A DNA stretch of 64,000 bases from Actinosynnema pretiosum (GCF_024171695.1 NZ_JAMTCF010000028.1:1-64000); one strand, 5' to 3'; numbered from the stretch's first letter, positions 17,957 through 26,892 are shown. Translations and numbers: made by a program. Notes: a model not told the origin generated them from the sequence alone.

Positions 17957-18013
17957 AACTAACTAGGTACATTCCTACGCGGTTCGGCGGCGGATGTAAA
18001 CACCTGGTTGGTT
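17957..18013. promoter_or_regulatory. Paired TetR operator half-sites between SDR and tetR genes
   Basis: AACTAACTAGGT (17957-17968) and ACCTGGTTGGTT (18002-18013) are inverted copies that match at 10 of 12 positions, separated by 33 bases in the divergent promoter region. They are the best candidates for the binding sites of the adjacent TetR regulator. Confidence 0.55.
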
Positions 18014-18028
18014 ATGTACGATCGGCCC

Positions 18029-18595
18029 ATGCCACCTGACGCGACCGAGACCAAGCGCCGGATCATGGCGGCGTCGATCGAGGAGTTCGCCCGGTACGGC
18101 CTCGCGGGAGCGCGGGTCGACCGCATCGCCGAGACCGCGTCGGCCAACAAGCGGTCGATCTACGTGCACTTCGGCGCGAAGGAGGAGCTGTTCGACCTGG
18201 TCGTCGCCGAGACCATGTCCGAGCTGGCGCGGGCGGTGGTGATCGACGCGACCGACCTGCCCCGCTACGCGGCCGAGCTGTTCGACCGGTTGGAACAGCG
18301 CCCGCAGGTGCGCAGGCTCTACCTGTGGGCGGGCCTGGAGCGGCAGAGCCCGGTGGACGCGGAGGTCGCGGAGTACCGCCGCAACGTCACCGCCATCGCG
18401 GCCGAGCAGGCGGCGGGGCGGGTGCGCGCGGACATCCCGGCGGTGGAGCTGATGGCGATGGTGATCGCGCTGGTGATGAGCTGGGACACCGCGTCGTGGT
18501 CGCTGAAGGCGCTGGGGGAGGAGGCCGGTGCGCAGGCCTCGGACCGGAGCGCGGCGGTGGCTGCGGCGGTGGCGGGACTGATCCGGCCGGTCTGA
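18029..18595 (+). CDS. TetR/AcrR-family transcriptional regulator
   Basis: A 188-residue regulator with an N-terminal helix-turn-helix (IMAASIEEFARYGLAGARVD, then IAETASANKRSIYVHFGAKEELF, here cited in two parts). The C-terminal ligand-binding domain is short and resembles the TetR C-terminal type with a WAGLERQ helix. I chose the ATG at 18029, which begins MPPDATETKRR; a TTG 21 bases upstream is in frame but lies inside the putative operator. It is divergent from two SDR genes and probably represses them and itself. The inducer is unknown. Confidence 0.87.
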   Translation: MPPDATETKRRIMAASIEEFARYGLAGARVDRIAETASANKRSIYVHFGAKEELFDLVVAETMSELARAVVIDATDLPRYAAELFDRLEQRPQVRRLYLWAGLERQSPVDAEVAEYRRNVTAIAAEQAAGRVRADIPAVELMAMVIALVMSWDTASWSLKALGEEAGAQASDRSAAVAAAVAGLIRPV

Positions 18596-18618
18596 TCCGG
18601 CGGGTCTGAGGGTGGCCG

Positions 18619-18654
18619 GGCCCGCTCCCGCTCCAGGCGGAGTGGGAGCGGGCC
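18619..18654 (+). terminator. Hairpin terminator after tetR
   Basis: Sixteen-base arms (GGCCCGCTCCCGCTCC at 18619-18634, GGAGTGGGAGCGGGCC at 18639-18654) with a single mismatch and a 4-base loop. Confidence 0.8.
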
Positions 18655-18726
18655 AGGGCGAGGTCATCGGGACTGTCGGACCCGCCGGATACGGTGCCCG
18701 CACACCGAGGCGAGGGGGAGTGGACC

Positions 18727-19098
18727 GTGGAGCCCAGGGAAGTCGTGGACCGGTTGTTCGAGCGGTTCGCCGCCGGGCGGTTCGACGCCATCATCACGGT
18801 GCAGGACCGCGAGTCCGAGGACCGCTGGGTGCAGCTGCGCGGCAACTCGATCAACCTGCCCCACCTCACCGACGTCCCGCCCGACGAGCTCCTGGAACCG
18901 CTCGACCTGTTCGGGGACCTGCCGTGGGAGGTCGAGAGCTGGGAGCCGAACGGCTACGCCACGATCGACTGGGGGCCGGTCGGCGACGACGGGGAGACCG
19001 CCGCGATGGCGACGGCCCTGACAGCCGCCCTGGGACGGCTGCTGGCCCACCTCGGGCTGCCCGCCGACTCGGAGCGCTGGGTCGTCACCGAGGGCTGA
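18727..19098 (+). CDS. Hypothetical protein, acidic, 123 residues
   Basis: The GTG at 18727 is chosen because GAGGGGGAG ends 6 bases upstream; an in-frame ATG 33 bases earlier has no ribosome site. The product is a small acidic soluble protein with VDRLFERFAAGRFDAIITVQ near the start, a WVQLRGNSINLP segment and conserved-looking Trp residues. The pattern resembles the small YbjN/TY-chaperone-like proteins of actinomycetes, but I would not name it. It converges on, and overlaps by 14 bases, the next minus-strand gene. Confidence 0.7.
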   Translation: MEPREVVDRLFERFAAGRFDAIITVQDRESEDRWVQLRGNSINLPHLTDVPPDELLEPLDLFGDLPWEVESWEPNGYATIDWGPVGDDGETAAMATALTAALGRLLAHLGLPADSERWVVTEG

Positions 19099-19438
19099 CC
19101 CCGCCCTCGTCGCCGTCCGCGACCTCGTACGAGCGAACGGAGAGGCGCAGTTCGTCGTTGGGCGGCACGAAGTCGATGGTCAGAGCTTCGATCACCGTGC
19201 CGATCGGCGGGTAGTCGGGCTCGGTCACCGCCGTCCCGCCCTCGCCCAGCATGACGAAGTCGATGAACGCCGCGACCTCGCTCGCGGGTTCGATCACGGA
19301 GGCCTCCACGCCGAACCGTCCCCGGTGGCCGGTGACCACGCAGCGCACCACCTGGAACTGCCCCAGCCCGCTCAGCTCCCAGAGCTCCTCCACGGGCCTG
19401 GAGAAGAGCCTCCCCCTCGCCCGGCTGCCGCTCCTCAT
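19085..19438 (-). CDS. Hypothetical protein, 117 residues
   Basis: The ATG at 19438 begins MRSGSRARGRLFSRPVEELW. The product has alternating hydrophobic strands (QFQVVRCVVTGHRGRFGVEA, then ASEVAAFIDFVML) that suggest a small beta-rich fold. An acidic C-terminus follows RLSVRSYEVADGDEG. No catalytic motif is visible. It lies 53 bases downstream of the HAF-repeat gene on the same strand and may share its transcript. Function unknown. Confidence 0.6.
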   Translation of the reverse strand: MRSGSRARGRLFSRPVEELWELSGLGQFQVVRCVVTGHRGRFGVEASVIEPASEVAAFIDFVMLGEGGTAVTEPDYPPIGTVIEALTIDFVPPNDELRLSVRSYEVADGDEGGVSPR

Positions 19439-19491
19439 CGTCCGGTCGCCGCCGGGTGGTGGGGCGCCCGCGTCGGACGCCCCACCCCCGC

Positions 19492-20628
19492 TCACGGGTT
19501 CCACCGCACGGCCTGCTTGCCCGCCGCCCCCACGACGTGCCCGACCACGATCCCGTTCCCGCTCGCCCCCGACGCGACCGACCCCGTCGAGCCCGGCGGC
19601 ACCGGCAGCGGCGTCACGCCGCCCGACGTGTCCCAGCGCACCGCGAACCCGGCCGTCCCCGCGCCCGCCTGCCCGAACGCCCCGCCGATCCCGTCCAGCC
19701 CGACCACCGAGCCGTTCACCTGCCCGGACGGCAGCGGCAGCTCCTGCGGCGTCCCGTCCGCCGCCCACGCGACCGGCCGGGACGCCTCGCCCTGGTCCTC
19801 CGCCCAGCTGCCCACCGACCGGCCCGCCGCGTCCACGTCCGCCACCACCGCGGCGGTCCAGCCCGGACCGCCGCGCAGCTCCACGACCGAACCGCCCGCG
19901 CCCCACCGGAAAGCCCGCAGGGCGAACTCCGCGTCCCGGTAGCTCGCCACCACGTGCTCGCCGTCGATCCCGGCCGTGCGCAGGTAGTCCTGGCTGGTCA
20001 CCCCGAGGTCGGTCGCCACGCCCGCCGAGTCCCACCGCATCGCGTGGTAGCGCCCGTCCGGCCCCAGCGCGGCCCCGGACACGTTGCCCGCCCCGTCCAC
20101 CGACGTCGCCCGGCTGTCCCGCGTCCCCAGCCCCGGCAGCACCCGCAGCGCCCCCGAGGTGTCCCAGGTGGCGGCGTGCGTGACCCCGCTGCCGTCCGTC
20201 GTGTTCCCGACCGCGAGCCCCGCGCCGTTCACCGCGTCCACCGTGCTCTGCCCGCCACCGGCGATCTGCGGCAGCCGCACCACCCGCCCGTCCGCCTCCC
20301 ACCGCACGGCGTTCACCCACGTCCCGCGCACGTTCAGCAGCCCCGCGCCGCTCGCGTCCACGCCGACCGGGAACGTGCGCGACACCGGCACGGGCGGGAA
20401 CTCCCGGACCGAACCACCGGCCCAGCGCACCACCACCCGGTTCCCGTCGCCCCGGACCGACCAGCCCAGCGCGACCCCGGAACCGTTGACCACCACCGCT
20501 TCCGCGTCCCGACCGGGGGAGAGCGGGGTGAGGACCGTGAACCCGGTGGTCGCCGCCACCGCGGGTGTCGCCGACGCCACCAGGGCCGCCGCCACGACGA
20601 CCGCCGCACCGCGGAGTCTGCTGCTCAA
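19492..20628 (-). CDS. Secreted HAF-repeat / beta-propeller-like protein
   Basis: A 378-residue exported protein. The TTG at 20628 is preferred because GGGAGG lies about 7 bases upstream and the product then begins directly with a signal peptide (RLRGAAVVVAAALVASATPAVA, ending in an AxA site). The mature part consists of about seven repeats of roughly 45 residues with the recurring pattern xAxRWxxxGxVxxLP...xxVDxxGxxVG, as in HAF-type extracellular repeats. No enzymatic motif is seen. A longer reading frame upstream to 20796 has no ribosome site and unconvincing composition. Confidence 0.78.
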   Translation of the reverse strand: MSSRLRGAAVVVAAALVASATPAVAATTGFTVLTPLSPGRDAEAVVVNGSGVALGWSVRGDGNRVVVRWAGGSVREFPPVPVSRTFPVGVDASGAGLLNVRGTWVNAVRWEADGRVVRLPQIAGGGQSTVDAVNGAGLAVGNTTDGSGVTHAATWDTSGALRVLPGLGTRDSRATSVDGAGNVSGAALGPDGRYHAMRWDSAGVATDLGVTSQDYLRTAGIDGEHVVASYRDAEFALRAFRWGAGGSVVELRGGPGWTAAVVADVDAAGRSVGSWAEDQGEASRPVAWAADGTPQELPLPSGQVNGSVVGLDGIGGAFGQAGAGTAGFAVRWDTSGGVTPLPVPPGSTGSVASGASGNGIVVGHVVGAAGKQAVRWNP

Positions 20629-21187
20629 CTCGTCCTCCCGTTGCCGCACCGGGGGATTCCGCGCCGGAACCCCGCGACACCCACCCTGGCGCAGTCGACC
20701 GGTCGCCGGAAGAGGGGAAGCGGAAGGGGAGTCGGGGGGTGCCCGAAAGTGCGCCGAGCGCTGGATGGCGGGGAAGGACTCCTCGCCGGGGACCATTCCG
20801 CGCGCGCGAGCGAGAGTGCCCGCAGTGACGCGGGAGAAGGGGCCGGAGACGGACCCACCGGGCTCGGGGAAGGTTTGGCAACCACCCGGTCGGTCCGCCT
20901 CCGGCGAACCCCGCCCCCCGGTTCCGACTCCACGCCGTCGGCCCTGGGACGGGGACGTTCAGCGGGCGGGACGGCCACTCCACCTGCCGTTCCGCTCGCT
21001 TCGAGGGTGACAACGGCGGGTCGGGGGCGGACCTGAGGGCTTCACCCGGCCGACCGGGGGAACCGCGCGGCGGAACGTCGCGGAATGCTGCGCCGGAAAA
21101 GCGCACGGTGCTATACAAGACGATTGCAGGTTTTTTCGCACAATCGCATGAATGTCTTGGAAAGAATTATATCACGAGGGGGCAAGT
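20629..21187. other. Intergenic region between divergent genes
   Basis: About 560 bases without a supported gene. From 20640 to 21000 it is G-rich and featureless. From 21108 to 21187 it becomes distinctly A/T-rich, with an inverted CGATTG (21121-21126) / CAATCG (21141-21146) around a T-run, and probably holds the promoter and leader of the HelD gene at 21188. No rifamycin-associated element was found here. Confidence 0.5.
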
Positions 21188-23260
21188 GTGACTCGGAAGA
21201 ATTCACCGGAACCGGGAGAAGCGCAGGTGGACGGCCCTTCGGCGGAACCGGACGGGCTGGGTGCGGAGCGCGCCAGGTCCGCCGAGCGGTACCGGCGGCT
21301 GGACGCCGAGCGGGCCGAGACCCGGCGCCGCCTGGACGCCGCCCTCACCGACCACACCGACCTGCCGTGGCAGCGCGAGGTGGCCGTGCGCACCCTCACC
21401 GACCGGCTCGCCGGGCTGGACGCGGCCGACAGCGGGCTGTGCTTCGGCCGCACCGACCACGTGGACGGCGGCACCACGTACATCGGGCGCACCGGCCTGT
21501 CCGACGAGGAGCAGGGGACGCTGCTGGTGGACTGGCGCGCCCCCGCCGCCCGGCCGTTCTACACCGCGACCGGCGCGCGTCCCGAGGGCGTCACCCGGCG
21601 GCGGCACTTCCACGGCAGGGGGCGCGTGCTGGAGGACTTCCACGACGACGAGCTGGGCGCCGACCCAGGGTCGCTGCTGCGCGCGCTGGCCGCGCCGAGG
21701 GACGGGGTGATGCGCGACATCGTCGCGACCATCCAGGCCGAGCAGGACGAGGTGATCAGGCTGGAGCACCGGGGCGTGCTGGTGGTCGAGGGCGGCCCCG
21801 GCACCGGCAAGACCGCCGTGGCGCTGCACCGCACCGCGTACCTGCTCTACACCCACCGCGACCGGCTCTCCCGCTCCGGCGTGCTGCTGGTCGGCCCGAA
21901 CCCGCTGTTCCTGCGGCACATCGGCCGCGTGCTGCCGTCGCTCGGGGAGAACGACGTCGTGTTCGCCACGCCCGGCGAGCTGTTCCCCGGCGTGGTCGCG
22001 GTGGCCGAGGACGAACCAGGGGTGCGGCTGCTGAAAGGCGGTCTGGGCATCTTGGACGTGCTGCGCGAGGCTGTCGCCGACCGCCAGGAGCTCCCTGCCG
22101 ACCCGCTGCCGATCGAGCTGGAGGACGTCACCGTGCCGGTCACCGCCGCCGTGGCGGAGGTGGCGCGCGCCCGGACCCGCGAGCTGGGGCTGCGGCACAA
22201 CGCGGCCAGGTCCGCGTTCCACCGGCACCTGGCGGAGGCGCTGGTCGAGCCCGCCGTGGCGCTGATCGGCTTCGACTGGCCGGAGCTGGTCGCCGACGTG
22301 CGGCGGGAGCTGCGCGCCCACCCGGCGGTGCGCGCCGCGGCGGACCTGCTGTGGCCGGAGCTGACGCCGCAACGCCTGCTGGCCGACTTCTACGGCGGTC
22401 GCTGCGCGGCCCTCGGCCACCCGGAGCTGCGCCGGGAGCGCGGGGACGCGTGGACGGTGTCCGATGTGCCGCTGCTGGACGAGGCGGCCGAACTGCTGGG
22501 CGACGACGGTTCGGCGGCCCGCACCGCCCGCGCGCGGCGGCGGGCGGACGTCGAGTACGCGCAGGGGGTGCTGCACGTCATCGACACGGACGCGGCGATG
22601 CACGAGGAGGAGCTGCGGGCGGTCGACCTGGTGGGCGCCGAGTGGCTGGCCGACCGGCACGAGGCGCGCGACCACCGCTCCCTGGCGGAACGCGCCGAGG
22701 CCGACCGGGAGTGGGTGTACGGGCACGTGGTGGTGGACGAGGCGCAGGAGCTGTCCGAGATGGACTGGCGGGTGCTGATGCGCCGCTGCCCGTCCCGGTC
22801 GATGACGATCGTGGGGGACCGGGCGCAGCGGCAGTCGGAGAGCGGCACGGCGGACTGGGGGCGGGCGCTGGGGCGGTACGCGGGGGACCGGTGGGTGCAC
22901 CGGGTGCTGACCGTGAACTACCGCAGCACCGAGGAGATCATGGATCTGGCGGCCGAGGCCCTGGCGGAGGCGGCCCCGGACGCGGTGCCGCCGACGTCCG
23001 TGCGGCACGGGGAGAAGCCCTGGTTCGCGGTGGTCGAGGGGGAGGGGGAGTTGGACGCGCTGATCGCGCGGGCGCGCCCGGCGGACGGCACGTTCGCCGT
23101 GATCAGCCCGGAGGGACCGCTGACCCCCAAGCGCGCCAAGGGTTTGGAGTTCGACGACGTGCTGGTGGTCGACCCGGAGCGGATGACCCCGGCCGAGCGG
23201 TACGTGGCGCTGACGAGAGCGACCCGCAGGCTCGGGGTTGTGCGCACCGGGAGGAGGTGA
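21188..23260 (+). CDS. helD: HelD-family RNA polymerase-interacting helicase (second copy)
   Basis: A 690-residue paralogue of the HelR-like protein at 9666. The GTG at 21188 is chosen because GAGGGGG ends 5 bases upstream; an in-frame ATG at 21152 has no ribosome site. Walker A GGPGTGKT is at 202-209 and Walker B is VVVDEAQELSEMDW. The region equivalent to the acidic active-site loop reads DTDAAMHEEEL. The two proteins align almost throughout, but this promoter lacks a rifamycin-associated element, so it is probably the housekeeping HelD that recycles stalled RNA polymerase. Confidence 0.87.
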   Translation: MTRKNSPEPGEAQVDGPSAEPDGLGAERARSAERYRRLDAERAETRRRLDAALTDHTDLPWQREVAVRTLTDRLAGLDAADSGLCFGRTDHVDGGTTYIGRTGLSDEEQGTLLVDWRAPAARPFYTATGARPEGVTRRRHFHGRGRVLEDFHDDELGADPGSLLRALAAPRDGVMRDIVATIQAEQDEVIRLEHRGVLVVEGGPGTGKTAVALHRTAYLLYTHRDRLSRSGVLLVGPNPLFLRHIGRVLPSLGENDVVFATPGELFPGVVAVAEDEPGVRLLKGGLGILDVLREAVADRQELPADPLPIELEDVTVPVTAAVAEVARARTRELGLRHNAARSAFHRHLAEALVEPAVALIGFDWPELVADVRRELRAHPAVRAAADLLWPELTPQRLLADFYGGRCAALGHPELRRERGDAWTVSDVPLLDEAAELLGDDGSAARTARARRRADVEYAQGVLHVIDTDAAMHEEELRAVDLVGAEWLADRHEARDHRSLAERAEADREWVYGHVVVDEAQELSEMDWRVLMRRCPSRSMTIVGDRAQRQSESGTADWGRALGRYAGDRWVHRVLTVNYRSTEEIMDLAAEALAEAAPDAVPPTSVRHGEKPWFAVVEGEGELDALIARARPADGTFAVISPEGPLTPKRAKGLEFDDVLVVDPERMTPAERYVALTRATRRLGVVRTGRR

Positions 23261-23273
23261 GGGGTGGTTCGGT

Positions 23274-23490
23274 GGGAGTTGGGCGCTGAGGGGGGAGGGG
23301 GGAGAGGTTTGGAGGTGGGGCGCTGAGGGGGAGGGAAGTTGTTCGGAGGTAGGGCGCTGAGGGGTGAGGGGGGCGCTTCGGTGGCTGGGCGCTGAGGGGG
23401 AAGGAGTGGCTCGGAGGTGAGATGCCAAGGGGAGGGAGTAGCTCGGGGCTGGAGCGTTGAGGTGCGAGGGGAGTTGTTCGGGGGCAGGAG
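23274..23490. repeat. Degenerate minisatellite, ~33-35 bp unit, about six copies
   Basis: Immediately after the second HelD stop, units of 32-38 bases begin GGGCGCTGAGGGG, continue with a G/A run and end near TTCGGAGGT. Three internal units are nearly identical at their first 13 bases; the flanking ones have decayed. It is noncoding as far as I can tell. Confidence 0.85.
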
Positions 23491-23802
23491 CACCTGTGGT
23501 CGGCCGGTCTTACCGATGTTGCCGGTGTTGCCGGTGTTCCCCAGGATGGTTCGTGGTGGCTGGTAGTGCGGGCGGGGGTCTGCGGGCGGGGGGTGTGCGG
23601 GTGGGACGGGTTTGCTGTTCGGGTGGTGTTGCTCTGGGTCATCGGTTCGGCCGTGCGGGGGAAATATCCGCCCGATGCATAACGGGGGTGGGCATCGGGC
23701 ACCCCAGGGTCCCCCACCAACCGGTCCAGAACCCTTCCTCCCCGGCGATCCCTCCGCCACAGGGGAAGGCGTGCTGGCCACCGCTCGAAGAGGAGCGAGA
23801 CC
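23491..23802. other. Intergenic region
   Basis: No gene supported. It contains GATGTTGCCGGTGTTGCCGG-like short repeats around 23514-23536 and a GAGGAG ribosome site at its end that serves the 60-residue gene starting at 23803. Confidence 0.4.
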
Positions 23803-23985
23803 ATGGGCCACAAGCGAGACCTCATCGACGTCCTCAGCGGTGACGAGTTCGACCAGCCCTCACCCTTCGGCCTGATCTACCCGGTGCGCACCGGCGACGG
23901 CGGCTGCCCGCCGGACCAGCGCGGCCGGACCTGGGAGTACCTGTTGGCCTGTGGCCGCGACCTGCGGCCCTCGATCACCTCGTGA
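23803..23985 (+). CDS. Small hypothetical protein, 60 residues
   Basis: The ATG is preceded by GAGGAG with 7-base spacing. The product (MGHKRDLIDVLSGDEFDQPS at the start) is hydrophilic, with two cysteines and WEYLLACGRDLRP near the end. Codon use is normal for this genome, which favours a real gene. I do not recognise a family. It sits in an otherwise repeat-rich, gene-poor stretch. Confidence 0.5.
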   Translation: MGHKRDLIDVLSGDEFDQPSPFGLIYPVRTGDGGCPPDQRGRTWEYLLACGRDLRPSITS

Positions 23986-24264
23986 TCCGGTCCACCACGC
24001 GCCCGGACCACCCGGATCACCACGAGTTCCACCGCGTCCACGACGAAGACCCGCGCACCTGTGCTCAGCCCGGCGCGCGTGCGCGGGTCCGGTGGCCGCT
24101 TTCCACGCACTGACCACCATTGAGACCTGAACCCTGCGACCTGAACACCGAGACCTGAATACTGAGACCAGGCCACTGCGGGTGCTCGTGGCTCGTCGCT
24201 CGTGGCCGGTGGTTGACGGTTAGAGTTCGTCGCACTGCCCGTCGCGTCGCACACGGGGGTCGCC
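23986..24264. other. Intergenic region with short repeats
   Basis: About 280 bases without a supported gene. It contains a 14-bp tandem array (listed separately) and the promoter region of the next gene. Confidence 0.4.
24122..24177. repeat. 14-bp tandem repeat, four copies
   Basis: Four adjacent 14-mers: GAGACCTGAACCCT, GCGACCTGAACACC, GAGACCTGAATACT and the more divergent GAGACCAGGCCACT. The length is exact in each copy. Confidence 0.8.
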
Positions 24265-25536
24265 GTGCTCGAACCCGAGACCGAACCTGGCTTGGCCGAC
24301 CACGCGCCGGATCTCCCCGGCACCGCGTTCGCGGTCCTCTACGGCACTTTCACCCCGCATCCCTGGCACGACCCTGATCGCGACCCGTACATCGTCTTCC
24401 ACGACCGCGCGAAGAGCATGGGGTGGCTGGACGACACCGGTATCCGGATCACGGGCACCGAGCAGCACCAGACCGGCGCACCCGGCCTGTGGCGCATGAA
24501 CGATGCCGGACTGCTTCACCCGAGCACACCGGCTACTGCCACACCTGCCAGCGCCACGCCAGCCACCGCCACACCGGCCACCGTCACGCCAGCTAGCGTC
24601 ACACCGACTACCGCCGCGCCAACCGCTGATGCGCCAACTAACACCGCACCAGCCATGACCGCGCCGCCCGCTGATGTAGTGACCACCAGTGCGCCGATCA
24701 CCGATGTGTCGACCATCAGCGCGTCAACCACGGGTGTGTCGAGTACCAGCGCGTCGAGCACCAGTGCGTCAACCACGGGTGCGTCAACCCCAGGCACTCC
24801 CGCCGTCAGTGCGCCCGCCACTAGCGCCCCCTCCACCAGTGCACCCGCCGGCGGTGCGCCCACCACCAGCACCTCAACCACCAACGCCTCAACCACCTGT
24901 ACCCCGGCCAGCGGCAAACCTGGTGGTGCGTTTGGTGAAGGTGGGTTTCCTGAGGCTGTTGCGTGGTTTCAGGTTGAGGTTGTGCCGGTTCGGGTGGGTG
25001 AAGGGCTTCCGGTGCAGCCGTTTGTTCGGTGTGCGGTCGACTCCCTCCAAAGGATTGGTGCGCTTCGGCTTCGGGCTGTTCAGGTTCTGCTGCCTGTTGG
25101 TCTCCTCTCCGGGCTTCGTTGGCCGCCTTCGGTCGCTACCGCTGGGTGGTTGGGCGACGCTGCGCCTGGTGCGCGGGTTCCGGTGCGGATCACCGTGGAC
25201 GGTGGGCAGGATCGTGGACTTGGTGCGGTGGAAGGGAAGTTTCTGGACGCCTTGGCTCGGGCGAACCAGGAGGTGTTCCGCCTTGGGGACGGGGTGGGGC
25301 GGGGTGAGGGTGTTGGGGGTGTGCCTGCGCCTCCGGTTCACGACAGCTTCTGGGACGGGCCGTCTCGGCATCGGGTTGTGCTCAGCGGGAGTCTGAGCGA
25401 GTGGAGTGCGGAGTCGGTTGGATGGGTTGCCGGGTTCCTCGCCGAGTTGGGCGCCCAGCTCGGGGTTGAGGGGAGTTTGGTGATCACGGTTGAGGAGCGT
25501 TCCGCAGACCTCGGGGGCGGCCGGCTCAGGTGGTGA
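24265..25536 (+). CDS. Hypothetical protein with Ser/Thr/Ala/Pro repeat region
   Basis: A 423-residue protein from the GTG at 24265. Residues 1-88 form a globular segment rich in His, Asp and Trp (LYGTFTPHPWHDPDRDPYIV). Residues about 89-215 are low complexity (TPATATPASATPATATPATV and similar), encoded by degenerate tandem repeats. Residues about 216-423 form a second globular region with WDGPSRHRVVLSGSLSEWSA and GSLVITVEERS. Base use changes near 24910 to clearly more T and less C, although the frame stays open. No family recognised; the C-terminal half may be a separately acquired domain. Confidence 0.55.
   Translation: MLEPETEPGLADHAPDLPGTAFAVLYGTFTPHPWHDPDRDPYIVFHDRAKSMGWLDDTGIRITGTEQHQTGAPGLWRMNDAGLLHPSTPATATPASATPATATPATVTPASVTPTTAAPTADAPTNTAPAMTAPPADVVTTSAPITDVSTISASTTGVSSTSASSTSASTTGASTPGTPAVSAPATSAPSTSAPAGGAPTTSTSTTNASTTCTPASGKPGGAFGEGGFPEAVAWFQVEVVPVRVGEGLPVQPFVRCAVDSLQRIGALRLRAVQVLLPVGLLSGLRWPPSVATAGWLGDAAPGARVPVRITVDGGQDRGLGAVEGKFLDALARANQEVFRLGDGVGRGEGVGGVPAPPVHDSFWDGPSRHRVVLSGSLSEWSAESVGWVAGFLAELGAQLGVEGSLVITVEERSADLGGGRLRW
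24526..24912. repeat. Coding minisatellite (Thr/Ser/Ala/Pro)
   Basis: Degenerate in-frame repeats of 12-30 bases built on GCCACCGCCACACC and GTCGACCACCAGCGCG-like units. They encode the low-complexity linker of the protein at 24265. Copy number is likely to vary between strains. Confidence 0.75.
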
Positions 25537-25834
25537 GCCAGATCAGGTGGAGTTTCACCCCCTTCTCGTCCTGCGCCAGGCGGGTGAACGTGGTCAGCGC
25601 GCTTTCCGGGCTCGCCGAGCACGTGCGGAAGTCGCCGTCCGTCGACGCGACCTCCGCCCTGTCCTCGAAGGCCATGCCGTAGGCCGCCACCCAGCCCTCC
25701 TGGGTCTCCGGGTACTCGTGGGCTATCGCGAACAGCTGCGGCGCGTCCTCGGCCGCCAGGGTGGCCAGCCACCACGACTGCGGGGCGGGGAGGTTCGTGG
25801 GGGTCGGGTCGGTGGTCGGGGGATGCGCCTGCAT
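25526..25834 (-). CDS. Small hypothetical protein, 102 residues
   Basis: Starts at the ATG at 25834 with a weak AAGGGCA ribosome site. After a Pro/Thr-rich start comes a compact domain with SWWLATLAAEDAPQLFAIAH, WVAAYGMAFEDRAEV and KGVKLHLIWLT, suggesting a small alpha/beta fold. It converges on the repeat protein gene with an 11-base overlap of stop regions. Function unknown. Confidence 0.6.
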   Translation of the reverse strand: MQAHPPTTDPTPTNLPAPQSWWLATLAAEDAPQLFAIAHEYPETQEGWVAAYGMAFEDRAEVASTDGDFRTCSASPESALTTFTRLAQDEKGVKLHLIWLTT

Positions 25835-26016
25835 GGGGTGTGCCCTTCGGTGTCAGCGGGGTCTCGGTGTCGGCGGGCGGTGCGGCCGGCTGGGGTGGTT
25901 CGGGGGCCGGTGGTTTTATTTTACCGGGGGATTTGAACCGGGTGTTATGAACCTAAAGGGTGAACTGTGGGGGTGCGCGATAGGCTCTCGCCGTCCCGAA
26001 CCCCCTGGAAGGGCAC

Positions 26017-26892
26017 ATGCCGAGCACTCAGACGCGGGCCAAGCGGAAGCTGGGGAGGCGGCTCGCCCAGCTGCGGGTCGACGCCGGGCGGCGGCCCGAG
26101 GAGATCGCGCTGGCGCTGCGGAAGTCCGCCGGGCTCGTGTCGAAGATCGAGAACGGGCACGTCATGCCCGACTACCCCACGCTCCAGGTCATCCTCGCCC
26201 GGTGCGGGGTCGTCGACGCCGCAGCGCGCAGGAGCGTCGAGGAGCTGTGGGAGGAGGCTCGGAGCAGCGCCAAGCCGGTCGAGGTCTCGCCGGGGATGTC
26301 CCTGAAGTACCGGGCTTACCTGCGGGCGGAGGCCGACGCGGCTGGTGTGCTCACCGTGGAGCAGACCGTGGTTCCCGGACTGCTCCAGACGAGCGCTTAC
26401 GCGGCGGCCGTGCAGGGGACGACGCTGCGGCAGGTGGCCAGGGACGGCGCCAAGAAGGCCGTCGAGTCGCGGATGGCGCGGCAGCGGCGAGTGCACTCGG
26501 ACAGCGACCCGCTCGTGGTGCACGCGGTGGTCGACGAAGCGGTCGTCCGGCGGGTGGCCGGTGGGGTCGAGGTGATGGTCGAGCAGTTGCGGCACCTGCT
26601 CGTGCTGCAGGAGTTGCCGAACGTCACGATCCAGGTGATCCCCTTCGAGCGGGGGCTCTACGCGGAGATGGTCGGTCCGTTCGTGCTGCTCAGCTACGCC
26701 GATCCGGTGGAGGACCCGCCGCTCGTCTACGTCGAGCACCGGGGTGGTGGGCTGTGGGTCGAGGACGGGGCGGAGGTCCAGGAGTTCCTGGGGGCCTTCG
26801 CGGAGAACGCGGGGATCGCGCTCTCGCCCGAGGAGACGAGCGCGCTCATCCGGCAGCGGATGGTGGAGTTGGGGGAGGCGGGGGAGTGGTGA
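26017..26892 (+). CDS. XRE-family regulator with DUF5753 domain
   Basis: A 291-residue member of the large actinobacterial family with an N-terminal helix-turn-helix (LAQLRVDAGRRPEEIALAL, SAGLVSKIENGHVMPDYPTL) and a C-terminal DUF5753 domain (VEQTVVPGLLQTSAYAAAV, ELPNVTIQVIPFERGLYAEM, then PPLVYVEHRGGGLWVED). The ATG at 26017 follows GGAAGGGCAC. It overlaps a DUF397 gene by 4 bases; this pairing is the standard BldB/Abr-like arrangement, in which the small partner modulates the regulator. Confidence 0.92.
   Translation: MPSTQTRAKRKLGRRLAQLRVDAGRRPEEIALALRKSAGLVSKIENGHVMPDYPTLQVILARCGVVDAAARRSVEELWEEARSSAKPVEVSPGMSLKYRAYLRAEADAAGVLTVEQTVVPGLLQTSAYAAAVQGTTLRQVARDGAKKAVESRMARQRRVHSDSDPLVVHAVVDEAVVRRVAGGVEVMVEQLRHLLVLQELPNVTIQVIPFERGLYAEMVGPFVLLSYADPVEDPPLVYVEHRGGGLWVEDGAEVQEFLGAFAENAGIALSPEETSALIRQRMVELGEAGEW

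Noticed and set aside
21152..21187. Upstream ATG start for the second HelD
   Set aside because: No ribosome site precedes it, whereas the GTG at 21188 has GAGGGGG at good spacing.
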